Shown: in pieces, positions 28,306 to 38,054 of the stretch
Numbering within the stretch: position 1 is the first letter of the stretch
How the letters are laid out: each line of letters begins with the position of its first letter
DNA from: Winogradskyella psychrotolerans
Lineage (GTDB): Bacteria > Bacteroidota > Bacteroidia > Flavobacteriales > Flavobacteriaceae
Direction: 5' to 3'
Length of the DNA stretch: 64,000 bases
Assembly: GCF_018860545.1 (NCBI RefSeq)
Contig: NZ_JAHKPN010000038.1
Span: 1 to 64,000, forward strand
Translations under genes and position numbers: made by a program
Notes under the pieces: model-generated
Seen by the model: only the letters and a program-made list of their open reading frames with translations
Databases searched by the model: none
Told to the model about the DNA's origin: nothing

Positions 28306-28336
28306 AAAAAAAGCATCAAGTAAATTGATGCTTTTT
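28306..28336 (-). terminator. Terminator-like hairpin between divergent genes
   Basis: A perfect 12-bp stem AAAAAGCATCAA / TTGATGCTTTTT with a five-base loop, followed on the minus strand by seven T. It stands upstream of both flanking genes, so no annotated transcript ends here. A transcript starting in 28337-28500 on the minus strand would be terminated, suggesting a small RNA or the trace of a lost gene. Confidence 0.7.
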
Positions 28337-28584
28337 CCAACCTAACCAAAACGCCAAACTAAACGTTCTGAATGCTATTAATCATGCAAAAAAATCACTT
28401 TTGCAATGGTTCAAAATTAAGAGAATTATAGTCTTTAAATTAGCTCATTTACAAGTAGTTCTAATTCATTTAAAAATTTTTAAAACTAAATTCCTATCCT
28501 TCACTTGAAGTGTACCAAGCAAACGGAACAATAATTATTATATATTTACGTTTCAAAACCTTATTAGATTACTTATTTCCCTCT

Positions 28585-29508
28585 ATGAAATACATTTTAT
28601 TAAGTATTGCCTTTCTATGTGGTACATTATTGGCATACACTCAAAACGATTCAATCTCTAATTCTTTAAAAATTGAATTGCAAAGCTATACAACTAAAAC
28701 AGGGACGTTTATTGAAACTGTTGAAATTCCACTACTAACAAAAAAAGCTGTAGCTATTGATATTAAAGCAGATCATTGGGATACCACAGTACATAATCCC
28801 TATATTAATACGGTGCAACTATTTCCTTTAGAGTTAAATTTTACAGACAGCACTTATGCGTCTCCAGTATCTCACAAAAAGGTAATAACATCTCATTATG
28901 GTTGGCGCAATGGCCGAGGCCATAAAGGCATTGATATTGATTTAGTAACAGGTGATTCTGTTGTCGCTATACTAGATGGTATTGTGCGTTTTGCAAGATA
29001 TGCTAATGGTTTTGGAAACACTGTGGTTGTGCGCCATTACAACGGTTTAGAGTCTACGTACGCTCACTTATCGCATATCGGAGTTAAGGCTAATGATACC
29101 TTAGCTAGAGGTCAATATTTAGGTAAAGGTGGCAATACGGGAAATTCTAGAGGGAGTCATCTTCATTTAGAAATTAGTTACAAAGGAGAACAGATTCATC
29201 CGGAATATTTGTTTGACTTTTCTTCCAAAAACGCGATCAGGTCTGAACAAGTTTGGGTAACGCAAAAATGGACACACGCTCGGTATCATAATTCAAGACG
29301 TGTGAGTAAGGTAACGGTTATAAAATCAGCAGACGAAGCCTTAGCAAGTTTAGCTGCACAACCTAAAATGTATATTGTAAAAAAAGGAGATACACTATAT
29401 GATATTTCTAGACGTAACAATATGTCGATATCTCGACTTTGTAAAACCAATGCCATTAAACAATCATCTCCTTTGAAAATTGGTCAAAAATTAGTTTTAG
29501 AACTTTAA
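28585..29508 (+). CDS. M23 family metallopeptidase with C-terminal LysM domain
   Basis: Exported peptidoglycan endopeptidase, 307 residues from the ATG at 28585, which places the signal peptide (MKYILLSIAFLCGTLLAYTQ) at the N-terminus. The LytM/M23 catalytic core has the first zinc ligands in GRGHKGIDIDL (H-x3-D), then HYNGLESTYAHL and the HLHLE motif. The last 45 residues form a LysM repeat (YIVKKGDTLYDISRRNNMS) that binds the glycan strand. All zinc ligands are present, so an active hydrolase rather than an EnvC-type regulator is expected. It is monocistronic. Confidence 0.92.
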   Translation: MKYILLSIAFLCGTLLAYTQNDSISNSLKIELQSYTTKTGTFIETVEIPLLTKKAVAIDIKADHWDTTVHNPYINTVQLFPLELNFTDSTYASPVSHKKVITSHYGWRNGRGHKGIDIDLVTGDSVVAILDGIVRFARYANGFGNTVVVRHYNGLESTYAHLSHIGVKANDTLARGQYLGKGGNTGNSRGSHLHLEISYKGEQIHPEYLFDFSSKNAIRSEQVWVTQKWTHARYHNSRRVSKVTVIKSADEALASLAAQPKMYIVKKGDTLYDISRRNNMSISRLCKTNAIKQSSPLKIGQKLVLEL

Positions 29509-29745
29509 CATAACATAAAAGACCGCTGCACTGTTAGTTCTAAGCATAACAACAGAGTAATTAGATTCAAAAGTTGACACTGCCTATTCTGAAAAAACGA
29601 AGTATCGTCATTTTGAAATTATATCGGCTTATTTGTTCTGTTTTCAATTCAAAATTCGAATGAAATTTTGATAATCTATTGCTATATTTTTCGTTTAATA
29701 TTTTGAAAATTCTGTACTTTGCACCTTCTAAAAAATTAAGCCAAA

Positions 29746-31992
29746 TTGAAAGTCTGTATTGCCGAAAAACCAAGTGTTGCTAGAGAAATTGCCTCTGTTT
29801 TAGGAGCGACCACTAAACATGATGGTTACTATGAAGGCAATGGCTATGCGGTAACCTATACGTTTGGTCATCTCTGTACCTTATTTGAACCTGTTGACTA
29901 TAAGCCGTATTGGAAAAGTTGGGACTTAAACAACTTACCTATGCTACCCGAAAAGTTTGAAGTGAAGGTGGCTAATAATGATGGCATTAAGAAGCAATTC
30001 AATATTGTAAAACGTTTATTTGACAAAGCAGATGTTGTTATTAATTGTGGTGATGCTGGCCAAGAGGGTGAATTGATTCAACGTTGGGTTATTAATAAAG
30101 CGAATTATAAAGGTAAGGTTCAGCGTCTTTGGATATCATCATTAACGACTGAAGCCATAAAAGAAGGCTTTAATAACTTGAAACCTTCTGAGAATTACGA
30201 CAATTTATATTATGCTGGTTTTTCGCGTTCTATTGGTGATTGGCTTTTGGGAATTAATGCTACTCGACTTTATACTGTAAAGCATGGTGGGTACAAGCAG
30301 GTATTATCTGTTGGGCGTGTGCAAACACCTACGCTTGCCATGCTTGTAAATCGTTTCAAAGAAATTGAAAATTTTGTACCACAACCCTATTGGGAATTAC
30401 AAACCCTGTATAGAGATACACTTTTTAGTTATGAAGAAGGACGTTTTCTCAAAATGGAAGACGGGGAAATTTTAGCAAAAAAAGTAAAAGAGCACGAATT
30501 TGAAATCGTTTCTATCACTAAAAAGAAAGGCACCGAATACGCGCCAAAGCTATTTGACTTAACAGGATTACAGGTTTATTGCAATACTAAATTTGGATTC
30601 TCTGCAGACGATACGCTTAAAATCGCACAGAAATTATATGAAAAGAAAGCAGTCACCTACCCAAGAGTAGATACTACATTTTTACCAAATGATGTCTACC
30701 CAAAAGTAAAAGGCATATTATCTAAACTAACTGATTTTAAAAACCTTACAGAACCTTTATTAGATAAAAAGATAAAGAAGTCTTCTCGTGTTTTTAACGA
30801 TAAAAAAGTAACCGATCACCACGCCATTATTCCCACAGGAATGCAAACGCATTTGCAATATAATGAGCAACAGGTCTATGATATTATCGTCAAACGTTTT
30901 ATAGCTGTATTTTATGACGATTGTAAAGTATCGAATACAACAGTAATTGGAAAAGCTGCTGATGTTAATTTTAAGACTACCGGAAAAGAAATTTTATCGA
31001 AAGGCTGGCGTGTTGTTTTTGAGAAAAAAGAGCCTTCCACTGCACTCAGTCAATCAAAAAGCAAAGATGCCTTGTTGCCTACTTTTGTAAAAGGAGAAAA
31101 AGGACCACATGAGCCGTCGTTTTTAGAAAAGCAAACCAAACCACCAAATCAATTTACAGAAGCTTCGCTCCTGCGTGCTATGGAAACGGCTGGAAAGCAA
31201 GTTGAAGACGATGAGCTCAGAGATTTAATGAAAGAAAACGGTATTGGTCGCCCGTCTACACGTGCTAATATTATTGAAACGCTTTTTAGGAGAAAATACA
31301 TTAAACGTAACAAGAAGCAAATTTTGCCAACCATAACAGGTATTCAATTAATTGATACGATTCAGAATGAACTTTTAAAATCGGCAGAATTAACGGGTTC
31401 ATGGGAAAAGCAATTAAAAGATATTGAAAAAGGAGATTATAGTGCGAGTGCATTTATAAGAGGCATGAAACGTATGGTTGATGCCTTAGTTTATGAAGTG
31501 CGAAGCGAAAAGGTACAAACAAGAATTTCGGCTGTAAATAATAAACCCGTTGGAACATCGAAAGCGAAAACAAAATCGAAATCAAAGTCCTCAGCTTTGG
31601 TAGGAAGCGCTTGTCCTAAATGTAAAGCAGGCGCTCTACTCAAAGGAAAATCGGCCTATGGCTGTAACCTTTATGGCAAATCTTGTGATTTTACCTTACC
31701 TTTTAGTTTTGGAAATAAGAAAATATCTGAAAAGCAATACATTCGCTTATTGACTAAAGGCTCTACAGTAAATTTAAAAGGGTTTAAAGTTGAAAACAGT
31801 ACCCAAGAAGGGTTATTACGATTTGACGCTGATTTTAAATTAAAATTTGAACCTAAGCAAACAGCTAAAAAACAAACGATTAATGCAGGTGATACTTGCC
31901 CTAAGTGTAAAACAGGAAAAATACTAAAAGGCAAAACAGCTTTTGGCTGCAGTAATTATAAGAGTGGTTGTGATTTTAGGGTTGGATTTTGA
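29746..31992 (+). CDS. topB: DNA topoisomerase III (type IA)
   Basis: 748 residues. Starts at a TTG; MKVCIAEKPSVAREIA is the conserved Toprim beginning of this family, so the TTG is the true start. Toprim acidic residues lie in NCGDAGQEGELIQR, and the catalytic Tyr is in AVTYPRVDTTFLP. The GIGRPSTRANIIETL segment is typical of type IA enzymes. The C-terminus carries two topoisomerase C4-like zinc fingers (ACPKCKAGALLKGK and TCPKCKTGKILKGK). It relaxes and decatenates DNA during replication and recombination. Gene ends face a minus-strand lipoprotein gene. Confidence 0.95.
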   Translation: MKVCIAEKPSVAREIASVLGATTKHDGYYEGNGYAVTYTFGHLCTLFEPVDYKPYWKSWDLNNLPMLPEKFEVKVANNDGIKKQFNIVKRLFDKADVVINCGDAGQEGELIQRWVINKANYKGKVQRLWISSLTTEAIKEGFNNLKPSENYDNLYYAGFSRSIGDWLLGINATRLYTVKHGGYKQVLSVGRVQTPTLAMLVNRFKEIENFVPQPYWELQTLYRDTLFSYEEGRFLKMEDGEILAKKVKEHEFEIVSITKKKGTEYAPKLFDLTGLQVYCNTKFGFSADDTLKIAQKLYEKKAVTYPRVDTTFLPNDVYPKVKGILSKLTDFKNLTEPLLDKKIKKSSRVFNDKKVTDHHAIIPTGMQTHLQYNEQQVYDIIVKRFIAVFYDDCKVSNTTVIGKAADVNFKTTGKEILSKGWRVVFEKKEPSTALSQSKSKDALLPTFVKGEKGPHEPSFLEKQTKPPNQFTEASLLRAMETAGKQVEDDELRDLMKENGIGRPSTRANIIETLFRRKYIKRNKKQILPTITGIQLIDTIQNELLKSAELTGSWEKQLKDIEKGDYSASAFIRGMKRMVDALVYEVRSEKVQTRISAVNNKPVGTSKAKTKSKSKSSALVGSACPKCKAGALLKGKSAYGCNLYGKSCDFTLPFSFGNKKISEKQYIRLLTKGSTVNLKGFKVENSTQEGLLRFDADFKLKFEPKQTAKKQTINAGDTCPKCKTGKILKGKTAFGCSNYKSGCDFRVGF

Positions 31993-32025
31993 TAGTGCAA
32001 ACCATGAATTAACTATTTTCTAAAT

Positions 32026-32844
32026 TTATTTAGGATATATAATTTTATTAATTTCGTTCATTAGTTGACAGGATTCATCTTCAATAATTGAAATAAGTTT
32101 TGTGTTTTTTGTCCTAAATATATAAAACATACTAGAAGTACATAAATCTAAATTCGATGTTTTTAGATTTTTAGCCTTTTGAACAAAATTATTTAGATCA
32201 TATTTTAAATTATCACTTTCCAAGTAAATCCATTTATTTTCAAGCTTTCCACTTGAATCAAGGCTCATATCCATTTTCCTAAGAATAATTTCATCTTCAC
32301 TATTAAAAATAAATTCTATAAGGGTTTCTGAGCCACCAAAACAGCCATATTCCTGATACAATAACTCTAAAGTATCTTTTTGTGTTAAATTTTCTATTTC
32401 TAAATCCTGAATATTTACTTCATCATAAACCTCATTTAACTTTTCCGGAAATTTCAATTCAATATTATGTCTTAAAACTAATTTTTCTTTGATAGTATCC
32501 CTCAATTCTGAAATATATTCTATGTGATATTCGCCTAGAGCTAAATTATCATATAATAGTGTTCGCTTATCGTCATCATCAGGAAAAAACAGTTTATACT
32601 CTATTTTTCTATTCGATTTTTTAAGAATCATATATTGCCATATTCCAGAATCAGGAGGTCTAACATGAATAAAATTTCCTTTAGGTGTATATTTGGTTGG
32701 TAACGAACTTCCCTTCAAAAAAGCTACCCCTTTTATGTTTTCCAATTCATGATTTAAAGAAGTATTTGTTTCTTCTACTTTACCTCCATTACAAGATAAA
32801 CACAGAACCAATGTCAGCAATATAATTATTTGATATAATTTCAA
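32026..32844 (-). CDS. Predicted lipoprotein of unknown function
   Basis: 272 residues. The signal peptide ends in a lipobox (LTLVLCLSCNGG), so it is probably attached to a membrane. No known domain was recognised; the body is mixed alpha/beta with a short GxGG-free core and Cys at EYGCFGGSE and LDLCTSSM. Its ATG overlaps the stop of the GyrI-like gene by four bases, so the two are coupled although the products act in different compartments. Confidence 0.7.
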   Translation of the reverse strand: MKLYQIIILLTLVLCLSCNGGKVEETNTSLNHELENIKGVAFLKGSSLPTKYTPKGNFIHVRPPDSGIWQYMILKKSNRKIEYKLFFPDDDDKRTLLYDNLALGEYHIEYISELRDTIKEKLVLRHNIELKFPEKLNEVYDEVNIQDLEIENLTQKDTLELLYQEYGCFGGSETLIEFIFNSEDEIILRKMDMSLDSSGKLENKWIYLESDNLKYDLNNFVQKAKNLKTSNLDLCTSSMFYIFRTKNTKLISIIEDESCQLMNEINKIIYPK

Positions 32845-33311
32845 TTGAATCTATCTTTTATGGGCACAAAAAAATCCTCTTCAGAATCTGGACTACCATT
32901 TTTATACTTTTCTCCCATCACTTGAAAATGTGGCCTAGCGTCAATATCATAGCCAGATGTTGGTAACCATTCCGTCATTATTTTCTGATAAGTTGCACCT
33001 GCATCCATGCCTTTATGATTAAATATGGCATAATCTCCTTGAGGAATCGTAAACGTTGACATTGTATCTGGAAGATTATGACCATTTAAAACTTCTGCAC
33101 AGGCCCAAATATCAAAAGGCGTTTCAAAATTATTGAAATCAGAATAAATTTGCATAGCAATTAAATCTTTAGAAGCTAAGTTTTCAATTTCATGTTTTCT
33201 TGGCATAAATCGTTTCCAAAGCGCAACGATTTTATGCTGTTCGTTCATTTTAATTTTGGAAGACAATCCGATTACTTTTATTTCAGAACAGGTTTTTATT
33301 TTAGGATTCAT
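32841..33311 (-). CDS. GyrI-like (AraC effector-binding) domain protein
   Basis: 156 residues from the ATG at 33311 (MNPKIKTCSEIKVIGLSSKI); an upstream extension to 33401 would run through the terminator of the fasciclin gene and is rejected. The fold matches stand-alone GyrI-like small-molecule binding domains: TFTIPQGDYAIFNHKG, MTEWLPTSGYDIDARPHF and a final EEDFFVPIK strand. Such proteins bind or modify hydrophobic cationic compounds; no DNA-binding part is present. It is the first gene of a two-gene unit with the lipoprotein. Confidence 0.85.
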   Translation of the reverse strand: MNPKIKTCSEIKVIGLSSKIKMNEQHKIVALWKRFMPRKHEIENLASKDLIAMQIYSDFNNFETPFDIWACAEVLNGHNLPDTMSTFTIPQGDYAIFNHKGMDAGATYQKIMTEWLPTSGYDIDARPHFQVMGEKYKNGSPDSEEDFFVPIKDRFN

Positions 33312-33345
33312 AGAATTACTAAACGTTTTAAACGTGAATATATAA

Positions 33346-33374
33346 AAAAAGCACAAGCGTTTAAACTTGTGCTT
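33346..33374 (-). terminator. Intrinsic terminator after the fasciclin gene
   Basis: The stem AAGCACAAG / CTTGTGCTT with loop CGTTTAAA is followed by seven T on the minus strand. It lies about 70 bases downstream of the fasciclin stop and just upstream of the GyrI-like start. Confidence 0.8.
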
Positions 33375-33442
33375 AAAAGAATTAGTATGAACACCAACCA
33401 ATAATCTTATACTAATTCTTTATCCAACCAAAAAACTATGTT

Positions 33443-34018
33443 TTACATTTTAGGCAACACTACAGTATCAATGACATGGATAACACCATTAGACTGGTTA
33501 ACATCTGCTATAGTCACCACAGACATATGACCTGAAGCATCCTTTAACACTAATGATTTTCCGTCCATCATCGCTGTGATCATAGCACCATTTACTGTTT
33601 TAAAGCTTGCTTGTCCACCACCTTTTTTAATGGCTTTCATAATAGCTTTTCCACTAAAATCACCAGCAATTACATGATAAGTTAATACCGATTGTAATTT
33701 TCCTTTGTTTTCAGGTTTTAATAACATCGCAACAGTTCCTTCTGGTAACTTATCAAATGCGGCATTAGTTGGAGCAAATACTGTAAAAGGTCCATCACCT
33801 TGTAACGTTTCTACTAAGTCTGCTGCTTTTACTGCTGCAACTAAAGTTGTATGATCTTTAGAGTTTACGGCATTACTAATAATATCTTTTGAAGCATACA
33901 TTTCAGCACCTCCAACCATCTTCGTTTCTTGTTTCATTTTAGCTTGAGCCCCTAAAGTTGTTCCGAATAATAAGGCTACAGCGCATGTTAATGTTGAAAT
34001 AAATGTTTTCGTTTTCAT
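33443..34018 (-). CDS. Fasciclin (FAS1) domain secreted protein
   Basis: 191 residues: a signal peptide (MKTKTFISTLTCAVALLFG, cleaved after GAQA) and a single FAS1 domain. Family boxes H1 (GPFTVFAPTNAAFDKLPEGT) and H2 (NGVIHVIDTVVLPKM) are clear, with YHVIAGD between them. FAS1 proteins mediate surface adhesion; this is the short one-domain bacterial type. It is monocistronic, with its own terminator. Confidence 0.93.
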   Translation of the reverse strand: MKTKTFISTLTCAVALLFGTTLGAQAKMKQETKMVGGAEMYASKDIISNAVNSKDHTTLVAAVKAADLVETLQGDGPFTVFAPTNAAFDKLPEGTVAMLLKPENKGKLQSVLTYHVIAGDFSGKAIMKAIKKGGGQASFKTVNGAMITAMMDGKSLVLKDASGHMSVVTIADVNQSNGVIHVIDTVVLPKM

Positions 34019-34132
34019 CGTTTTAAGTTTTAATATGTTTGTTTCTCTACCTACGAAGTTTTTGGAAGAGCGGTTTTATAAAACTTAATAATTTTGAAAA
34101 AAGATAGACTATTGAAGGAAAAATAAGGCACA

Positions 34133-34163
34133 AAAAAAAGCCACTATCAAAGATAATGGCTTT
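34133..34163 (-). terminator. Intrinsic terminator after the cold shock domain gene
   Basis: The stem AAAGCCA-TATC / GATA-TGGCTTT with small mismatches is followed on the minus strand by eight T. It lies about 20 bases downstream of the stop at 34182. Confidence 0.75.
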
Positions 34164-34181
34164 ATTATTTTATTATAACGG

Positions 34182-34640
34182 TTATGCTTGCTTTACTCGC
34201 ACTGCATTCATTCCGCGTTGTCCTTTCTCTAACTCGAAAGTTACTTTGTCATTTTCTGCAATCTCGTCAATAATACCACTGACATGTGTAAAATGCTTTT
34301 CATTAGTTTCCGTATCTATAATAAATCCAAAACCTTTTGAATTATCATAAAACGAAACTTTCCCATTTCTAATTGGGTCAAACGGTTCTTCGTCTGATTC
34401 TTCTTTTGTAGGTATACCAAGAACAATATTCTCAGCCTTTACCTTCACCTTCATTGCTGGATCTGGTGGAGTATCTGTTAAATTACCATTGTGATCTACA
34501 TAAGCAATTGGGATACCATCTGATCCATTTTCTTCTCTTTCGAGTTTACGCGCTTCCATTTTCTTACGCTTATCTTCTCGTTTCTTTAATCGTTTTTTTT
34601 CTTTTTCACTTTTACTAAAAGTCTGTTGTGATTTAGCCAT
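34182..34640 (-). CDS. Cold shock domain protein with charged N-terminal extension
   Basis: 152 residues. The first 40 residues are almost only Lys, Arg and Glu (KEKKRLKKREDKRKKMEARK), likely a helical RNA-contacting arm. A linker of about 45 residues is followed by a complete cold shock domain (about 88-152) with KGFGFI and HFTHVS. It is more than twice as long as ordinary CspA. The extended type is common in Bacteroidota and probably acts as an RNA chaperone. Confidence 0.9.
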   Translation of the reverse strand: MAKSQQTFSKSEKEKKRLKKREDKRKKMEARKLEREENGSDGIPIAYVDHNGNLTDTPPDPAMKVKVKAENIVLGIPTKEESDEEPFDPIRNGKVSFYDNSKGFGFIIDTETNEKHFTHVSGIIDEIAENDKVTFELEKGQRGMNAVRVKQA

Positions 34641-34975
34641 TCGTAGTTTTAAAAATTAATATGTGTGTGTGCTTTTGAAAATATCTATAATGCAAACAAG
34701 TTAATCAACTTAACAATGAATAGTATTAAAATCTAGTACAATAACTTTAAGGATAATGTTATTTGAGTAGTATATCTTCAATGAACCGGTGACAAAGATA
34801 CAATATCTATACCAAATATTAAATTTTATAGCCTATAATCAATAACTAAAAGTCCACTTTACTTAAATTTCAGGTCAATTATACTCACTTTATGTACAAT
34901 CTAGGGTTAACTGAATTACAGTTTCCATCGCTATATCACAATTAAATCACTCCAATTCAAGTTAAGCTAATTCGT
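34641..34975. other. 335-bp AT-rich spacer, nothing identified
   Basis: No reading frame, hairpin or repeat that I can support. It would hold the leader of the cold shock domain gene, and long leaders are usual for cold-induced genes. Confidence 0.3.
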
Positions 34976-35437
34976 TTATCGTTGTACTAATTTACCTGTA
35001 TACAATAATTTAGAACTACCATTTCCTGTTAAGGTTAAAAACGCATTGCCGTTTGGTTTTACGACAATATTTATAGCATACACTTTAGTTTCTATTGTAA
35101 TTGTAATTTCTTGGTTGTCATCATTAAACTCCGTTTCAATCTTAGAATTACTATCTTTTAGGGTATTAACGACCTTGTCTTTTGAAAAGCCATGTAATTG
35201 ACCTTCTACATCCAACTTATTAATACGTATTTCGTTTATGGCACCATCTAGAATTTCGCGTTCTTGACTATTATGTATAACGTTTGCTACAAATTGATAG
35301 TGTTGAGAATTTACTGCTATTTTTGAACTGTGGTAAGTTGCAGCAAACATTTCTTCTTGACTTGTTTTAGTTTGTGCAATCACTAAAGTTGAAGCAGAAA
35401 AACTAAAAAGTAGGGCTAATAAAATTATTTTTTTCAT
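34976..35437 (-). CDS. Hypothetical secreted protein
   Basis: 153 residues with a clear signal peptide (MKKIILLALLFSFSASTLVIAQ). The rest is rich in beta strands (EITITIETKVYAINIVVKPNG, split here by family alignment) and shows no motif I recognise. It lies 12 bases after the large metalloprotease gene on the same strand, so it is probably cotranscribed with it and may be a small periplasmic partner (inference). Confidence 0.65.
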   Translation of the reverse strand: MKKIILLALLFSFSASTLVIAQTKTSQEEMFAATYHSSKIAVNSQHYQFVANVIHNSQEREILDGAINEIRINKLDVEGQLHGFSKDKVVNTLKDSNSKIETEFNDDNQEITITIETKVYAINIVVKPNGNAFLTLTGNGSSKLLYTGKLVQR

Positions 35438-35449
35438 AATTACTAATTC

Positions 35450-37918
35450 TTATTTTGGGTCTAAAATAGTATTTATTCGTTCCATTGCATCTTTATAATG
35501 ATACGTTGTTTCTGTGTTAACATTTGTTCTCAATGCTGTTGTAAGGATTAGCTTAACCTTGTTTAATTCACCTCTAACCAAAGCTCTCACATCAGATTGA
35601 TTGACATTAAAATATTGACGACTACGCTTTGGATCTAATTCTTCCGTCATTAATTTAAACATCGCATCTAAATAAACACGCTGCAAATTACGTCTATAAA
35701 TTGAAACATTGGTACCTAATGTTGCCTCTGACCAAATTCCGGCTCTCAAATCGGTCAATACTTCTAAGGCTGAATAATTTTTTGAATCTAGCGCATTATG
35801 ATCTATCAGTCGCCCTAATCGTTCAAAACTCAATAGATTATTTAAATGGCGCGCTTGTAAACTTCTAATTTTATCCGTGTAGCCAGCGTAATTAATATTT
35901 TGAAGTATCGATTTATCTATTAACCAATTTGGTGTTTCAAACGCATTTTCTTGCAACCAACTTAAAGCTAATTTTTGTTCGGCTTTAGCTACTGGATTAA
36001 AATTCACACCTTCTTGAGATGGGTTTTTAGTCTCTTCCACTACTCCACCAATATGAGTAACCACATGACCGATATAACGACTCCAAACGCTGAGTAATTC
36101 TCCATAAAGTTCTTCTAAGTCTTCATAATTATCAGTTTGATCGCTTGTCCAACTTGGTAAATTTTTAGCTACTATTTTTAAGTTTTTTAATCCATAAGTA
36201 CTTGCTTTCATACTATTATTCCCTATATCTTCAGTTTGGGCTGTAGGATCGTAATTTCCACGACCTCCAAATTTATAAATAGGATCTCCGGCTTTTTCTA
36301 TGATCCAACTATTTAGCGTTTCTTTCTCATCATCTGCCGATTTTGCTTCGTCAATATATCTGTAGCCATAATTTATAGCATATTCGTCATAAGGTCCTAA
36401 TTGTCTAATAAATCTAATATTCTCATCGCCTGGTTGCGCAATATAATTGTAACGTGCATAATCCATAATGGTTGCAGCAATCCCATATTTTTGAGTAAAG
36501 TCACCATCTCTATAACTTTCTACATCATAAGCATAACTTGCACTCATGTTATGCGGTAAGCCTAAGGTGTGGCCAACTTCGTGAGCAATGACCATTTTCA
36601 TCATTTCACCAATCTCTTCATCTGGTGTGTTTAAAGTTCTCGCCAAAGGATTTGCAGCTCCTGTTTCTAACAAATAGCGATTACGATACGAGCGCAAATG
36701 GTTATGGTACCATATAATATCGCTTTCAATAATTTCACCACTTCTAGGATCCGAAACACTTGGACCCGTGGCATTCCGTGTTGTACTTGCCACATACCTC
36801 ACTACAGAATATCGGATATCTTCCGGACTAAAATCTGGGTCTTCTTCTTTACTTGGAGGGTCTTTTGCGATAATTGCGTTTTTAAAACCTGCAACTTCAA
36901 ATGCTTTTTGCCAAAGTTCAATACCTTCTTTCATATACGATCGAAACTTCATTGGTGTGGCAGGATCTAAATAATATACGATGGGTTTTATAGGTTCTAC
37001 AAGTTCACCACGATTGTAGGCTTCAATATCTTTTGGTATTAATTTCCAACGTCGTAAATAGGTTTTTCTATCCGATTTTAATGCTTCACTACTATAATCA
37101 TATTTACTCAACGTGAACCAACCAACGCGCTCATCAGATAAACGCGGTTGCATTGGTGTTTTTGGCAGTAAAATCATCGATTGATTCATCTGAACACTAA
37201 TAGTTTCATCACCAGTGTTTACTGGAGGACTAGACGCATTGTAGGTAAAATCTTGAATCACTTCGATATTCTCAGGAAAGCTTTTAACGGAATTGATAAA
37301 ACTTCTCGATTTGTCTAAATTTTTCACTTTATAGGTTGAACGCAATCTAGACGATAAACCACTAATCGCTTTGACATCCGAACCATAAAAACTAGTAACA
37401 TCGATGACTACCGAAGAGGAATCTTTTGAAAACGCTGCTATATCAAAAGCATATAAAGTAGGTTCGTAATTATTAGATTTTACAGACACATTGATTGGCA
37501 AACTATCCGCAGCTACAGCACTTGACGATTTTTCTTTGATGAGAATTTTATTTTTGAAACGCTCCCAGTTAATCATTCGCGTATTGGTTTTTGTCCCAGC
37601 ATTAACATAACCACCACCTAAATTTGAAGGTAATTTAGAAAACCGACTCACCAATAACATATCAGTATTAAGATATTCCATAGGAATTTCAAAATAATAC
37701 GTATCCCCTACTAAATGTACATCAAACAACCCACTATCAGAAATGGCATCTTTAGTAATTACCTTATCGTAATCTTTAATTTTACTATTCGTTTTTTTAG
37801 AAGCCTGTGGTTTTACTTGTGCTGTTTGTTGATCTCCTTTTTTCTTAGCACTTGATTGTGCAGTGGCGCACGATAATAAGATGAATGAACAAACGGCAAG
37901 TACTAGAATTTTTCTCAT
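35450..37918 (-). CDS. Zinc-dependent metalloprotease of the DUF5117/DUF5118 type (lipoprotein)
   Basis: 822 residues from the ATG at 37918; a GTG three codons upstream is less likely. The N-terminus is a lipoprotein signal (MRKILVLAVCSFILLSCATA). After a DUF5118/DUF5117-like region comes a metzincin-like zinc site HEVGHTLGLPHN (HExxHxxGxxH) near residue 457. A conserved EDIRYSVVRYV segment lies upstream of it, and TIMDYARYNYI downstream fits the Met-turn. Proteins of this family are abundant in Bacteroidota and are predicted to be envelope proteases of unknown substrate. Confidence 0.9.
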   Translation of the reverse strand: MRKILVLAVCSFILLSCATAQSSAKKKGDQQTAQVKPQASKKTNSKIKDYDKVITKDAISDSGLFDVHLVGDTYYFEIPMEYLNTDMLLVSRFSKLPSNLGGGYVNAGTKTNTRMINWERFKNKILIKEKSSSAVAADSLPINVSVKSNNYEPTLYAFDIAAFSKDSSSVVIDVTSFYGSDVKAISGLSSRLRSTYKVKNLDKSRSFINSVKSFPENIEVIQDFTYNASSPPVNTGDETISVQMNQSMILLPKTPMQPRLSDERVGWFTLSKYDYSSEALKSDRKTYLRRWKLIPKDIEAYNRGELVEPIKPIVYYLDPATPMKFRSYMKEGIELWQKAFEVAGFKNAIIAKDPPSKEEDPDFSPEDIRYSVVRYVASTTRNATGPSVSDPRSGEIIESDIIWYHNHLRSYRNRYLLETGAANPLARTLNTPDEEIGEMMKMVIAHEVGHTLGLPHNMSASYAYDVESYRDGDFTQKYGIAATIMDYARYNYIAQPGDENIRFIRQLGPYDEYAINYGYRYIDEAKSADDEKETLNSWIIEKAGDPIYKFGGRGNYDPTAQTEDIGNNSMKASTYGLKNLKIVAKNLPSWTSDQTDNYEDLEELYGELLSVWSRYIGHVVTHIGGVVEETKNPSQEGVNFNPVAKAEQKLALSWLQENAFETPNWLIDKSILQNINYAGYTDKIRSLQARHLNNLLSFERLGRLIDHNALDSKNYSALEVLTDLRAGIWSEATLGTNVSIYRRNLQRVYLDAMFKLMTEELDPKRSRQYFNVNQSDVRALVRGELNKVKLILTTALRTNVNTETTYHYKDAMERINTILDPK

Positions 37919-38030
37919 GGATGACACACTATTTAATTAAAAATACCGCTAAATATAAATAATAGAATTTTAGTTTTAAGGTAATTTCTTAAAAGCTGTT
38001 AAAGTCTGCTCTTATTCGCGTATTCTAAAG

Positions 38031-38038
38031 TACTTTTG
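38031..38038 (+). promoter_or_regulatory. -7 promoter element of the DUF3817/MscS operon
   Basis: TACTTTTG(C) is an exact TAnnTTTG match, 16 bases upstream of the ATG at 38055. Confidence 0.55.
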
Positions 38039-38054
38039 CACAAAATTTAATGTT

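Noticed and set aside
29567..29773. 68-codon minus-strand frame before topB
   Set aside because: It overlaps the conserved topB N-terminus and shows no signal, motif or terminator; the region better fits the topB promoter.
33311..33401. Extended N-terminus of the GyrI-like protein
   Set aside because: The extension would be encoded by the terminator hairpin of the fasciclin gene; the ATG at 33311 fits the domain start.
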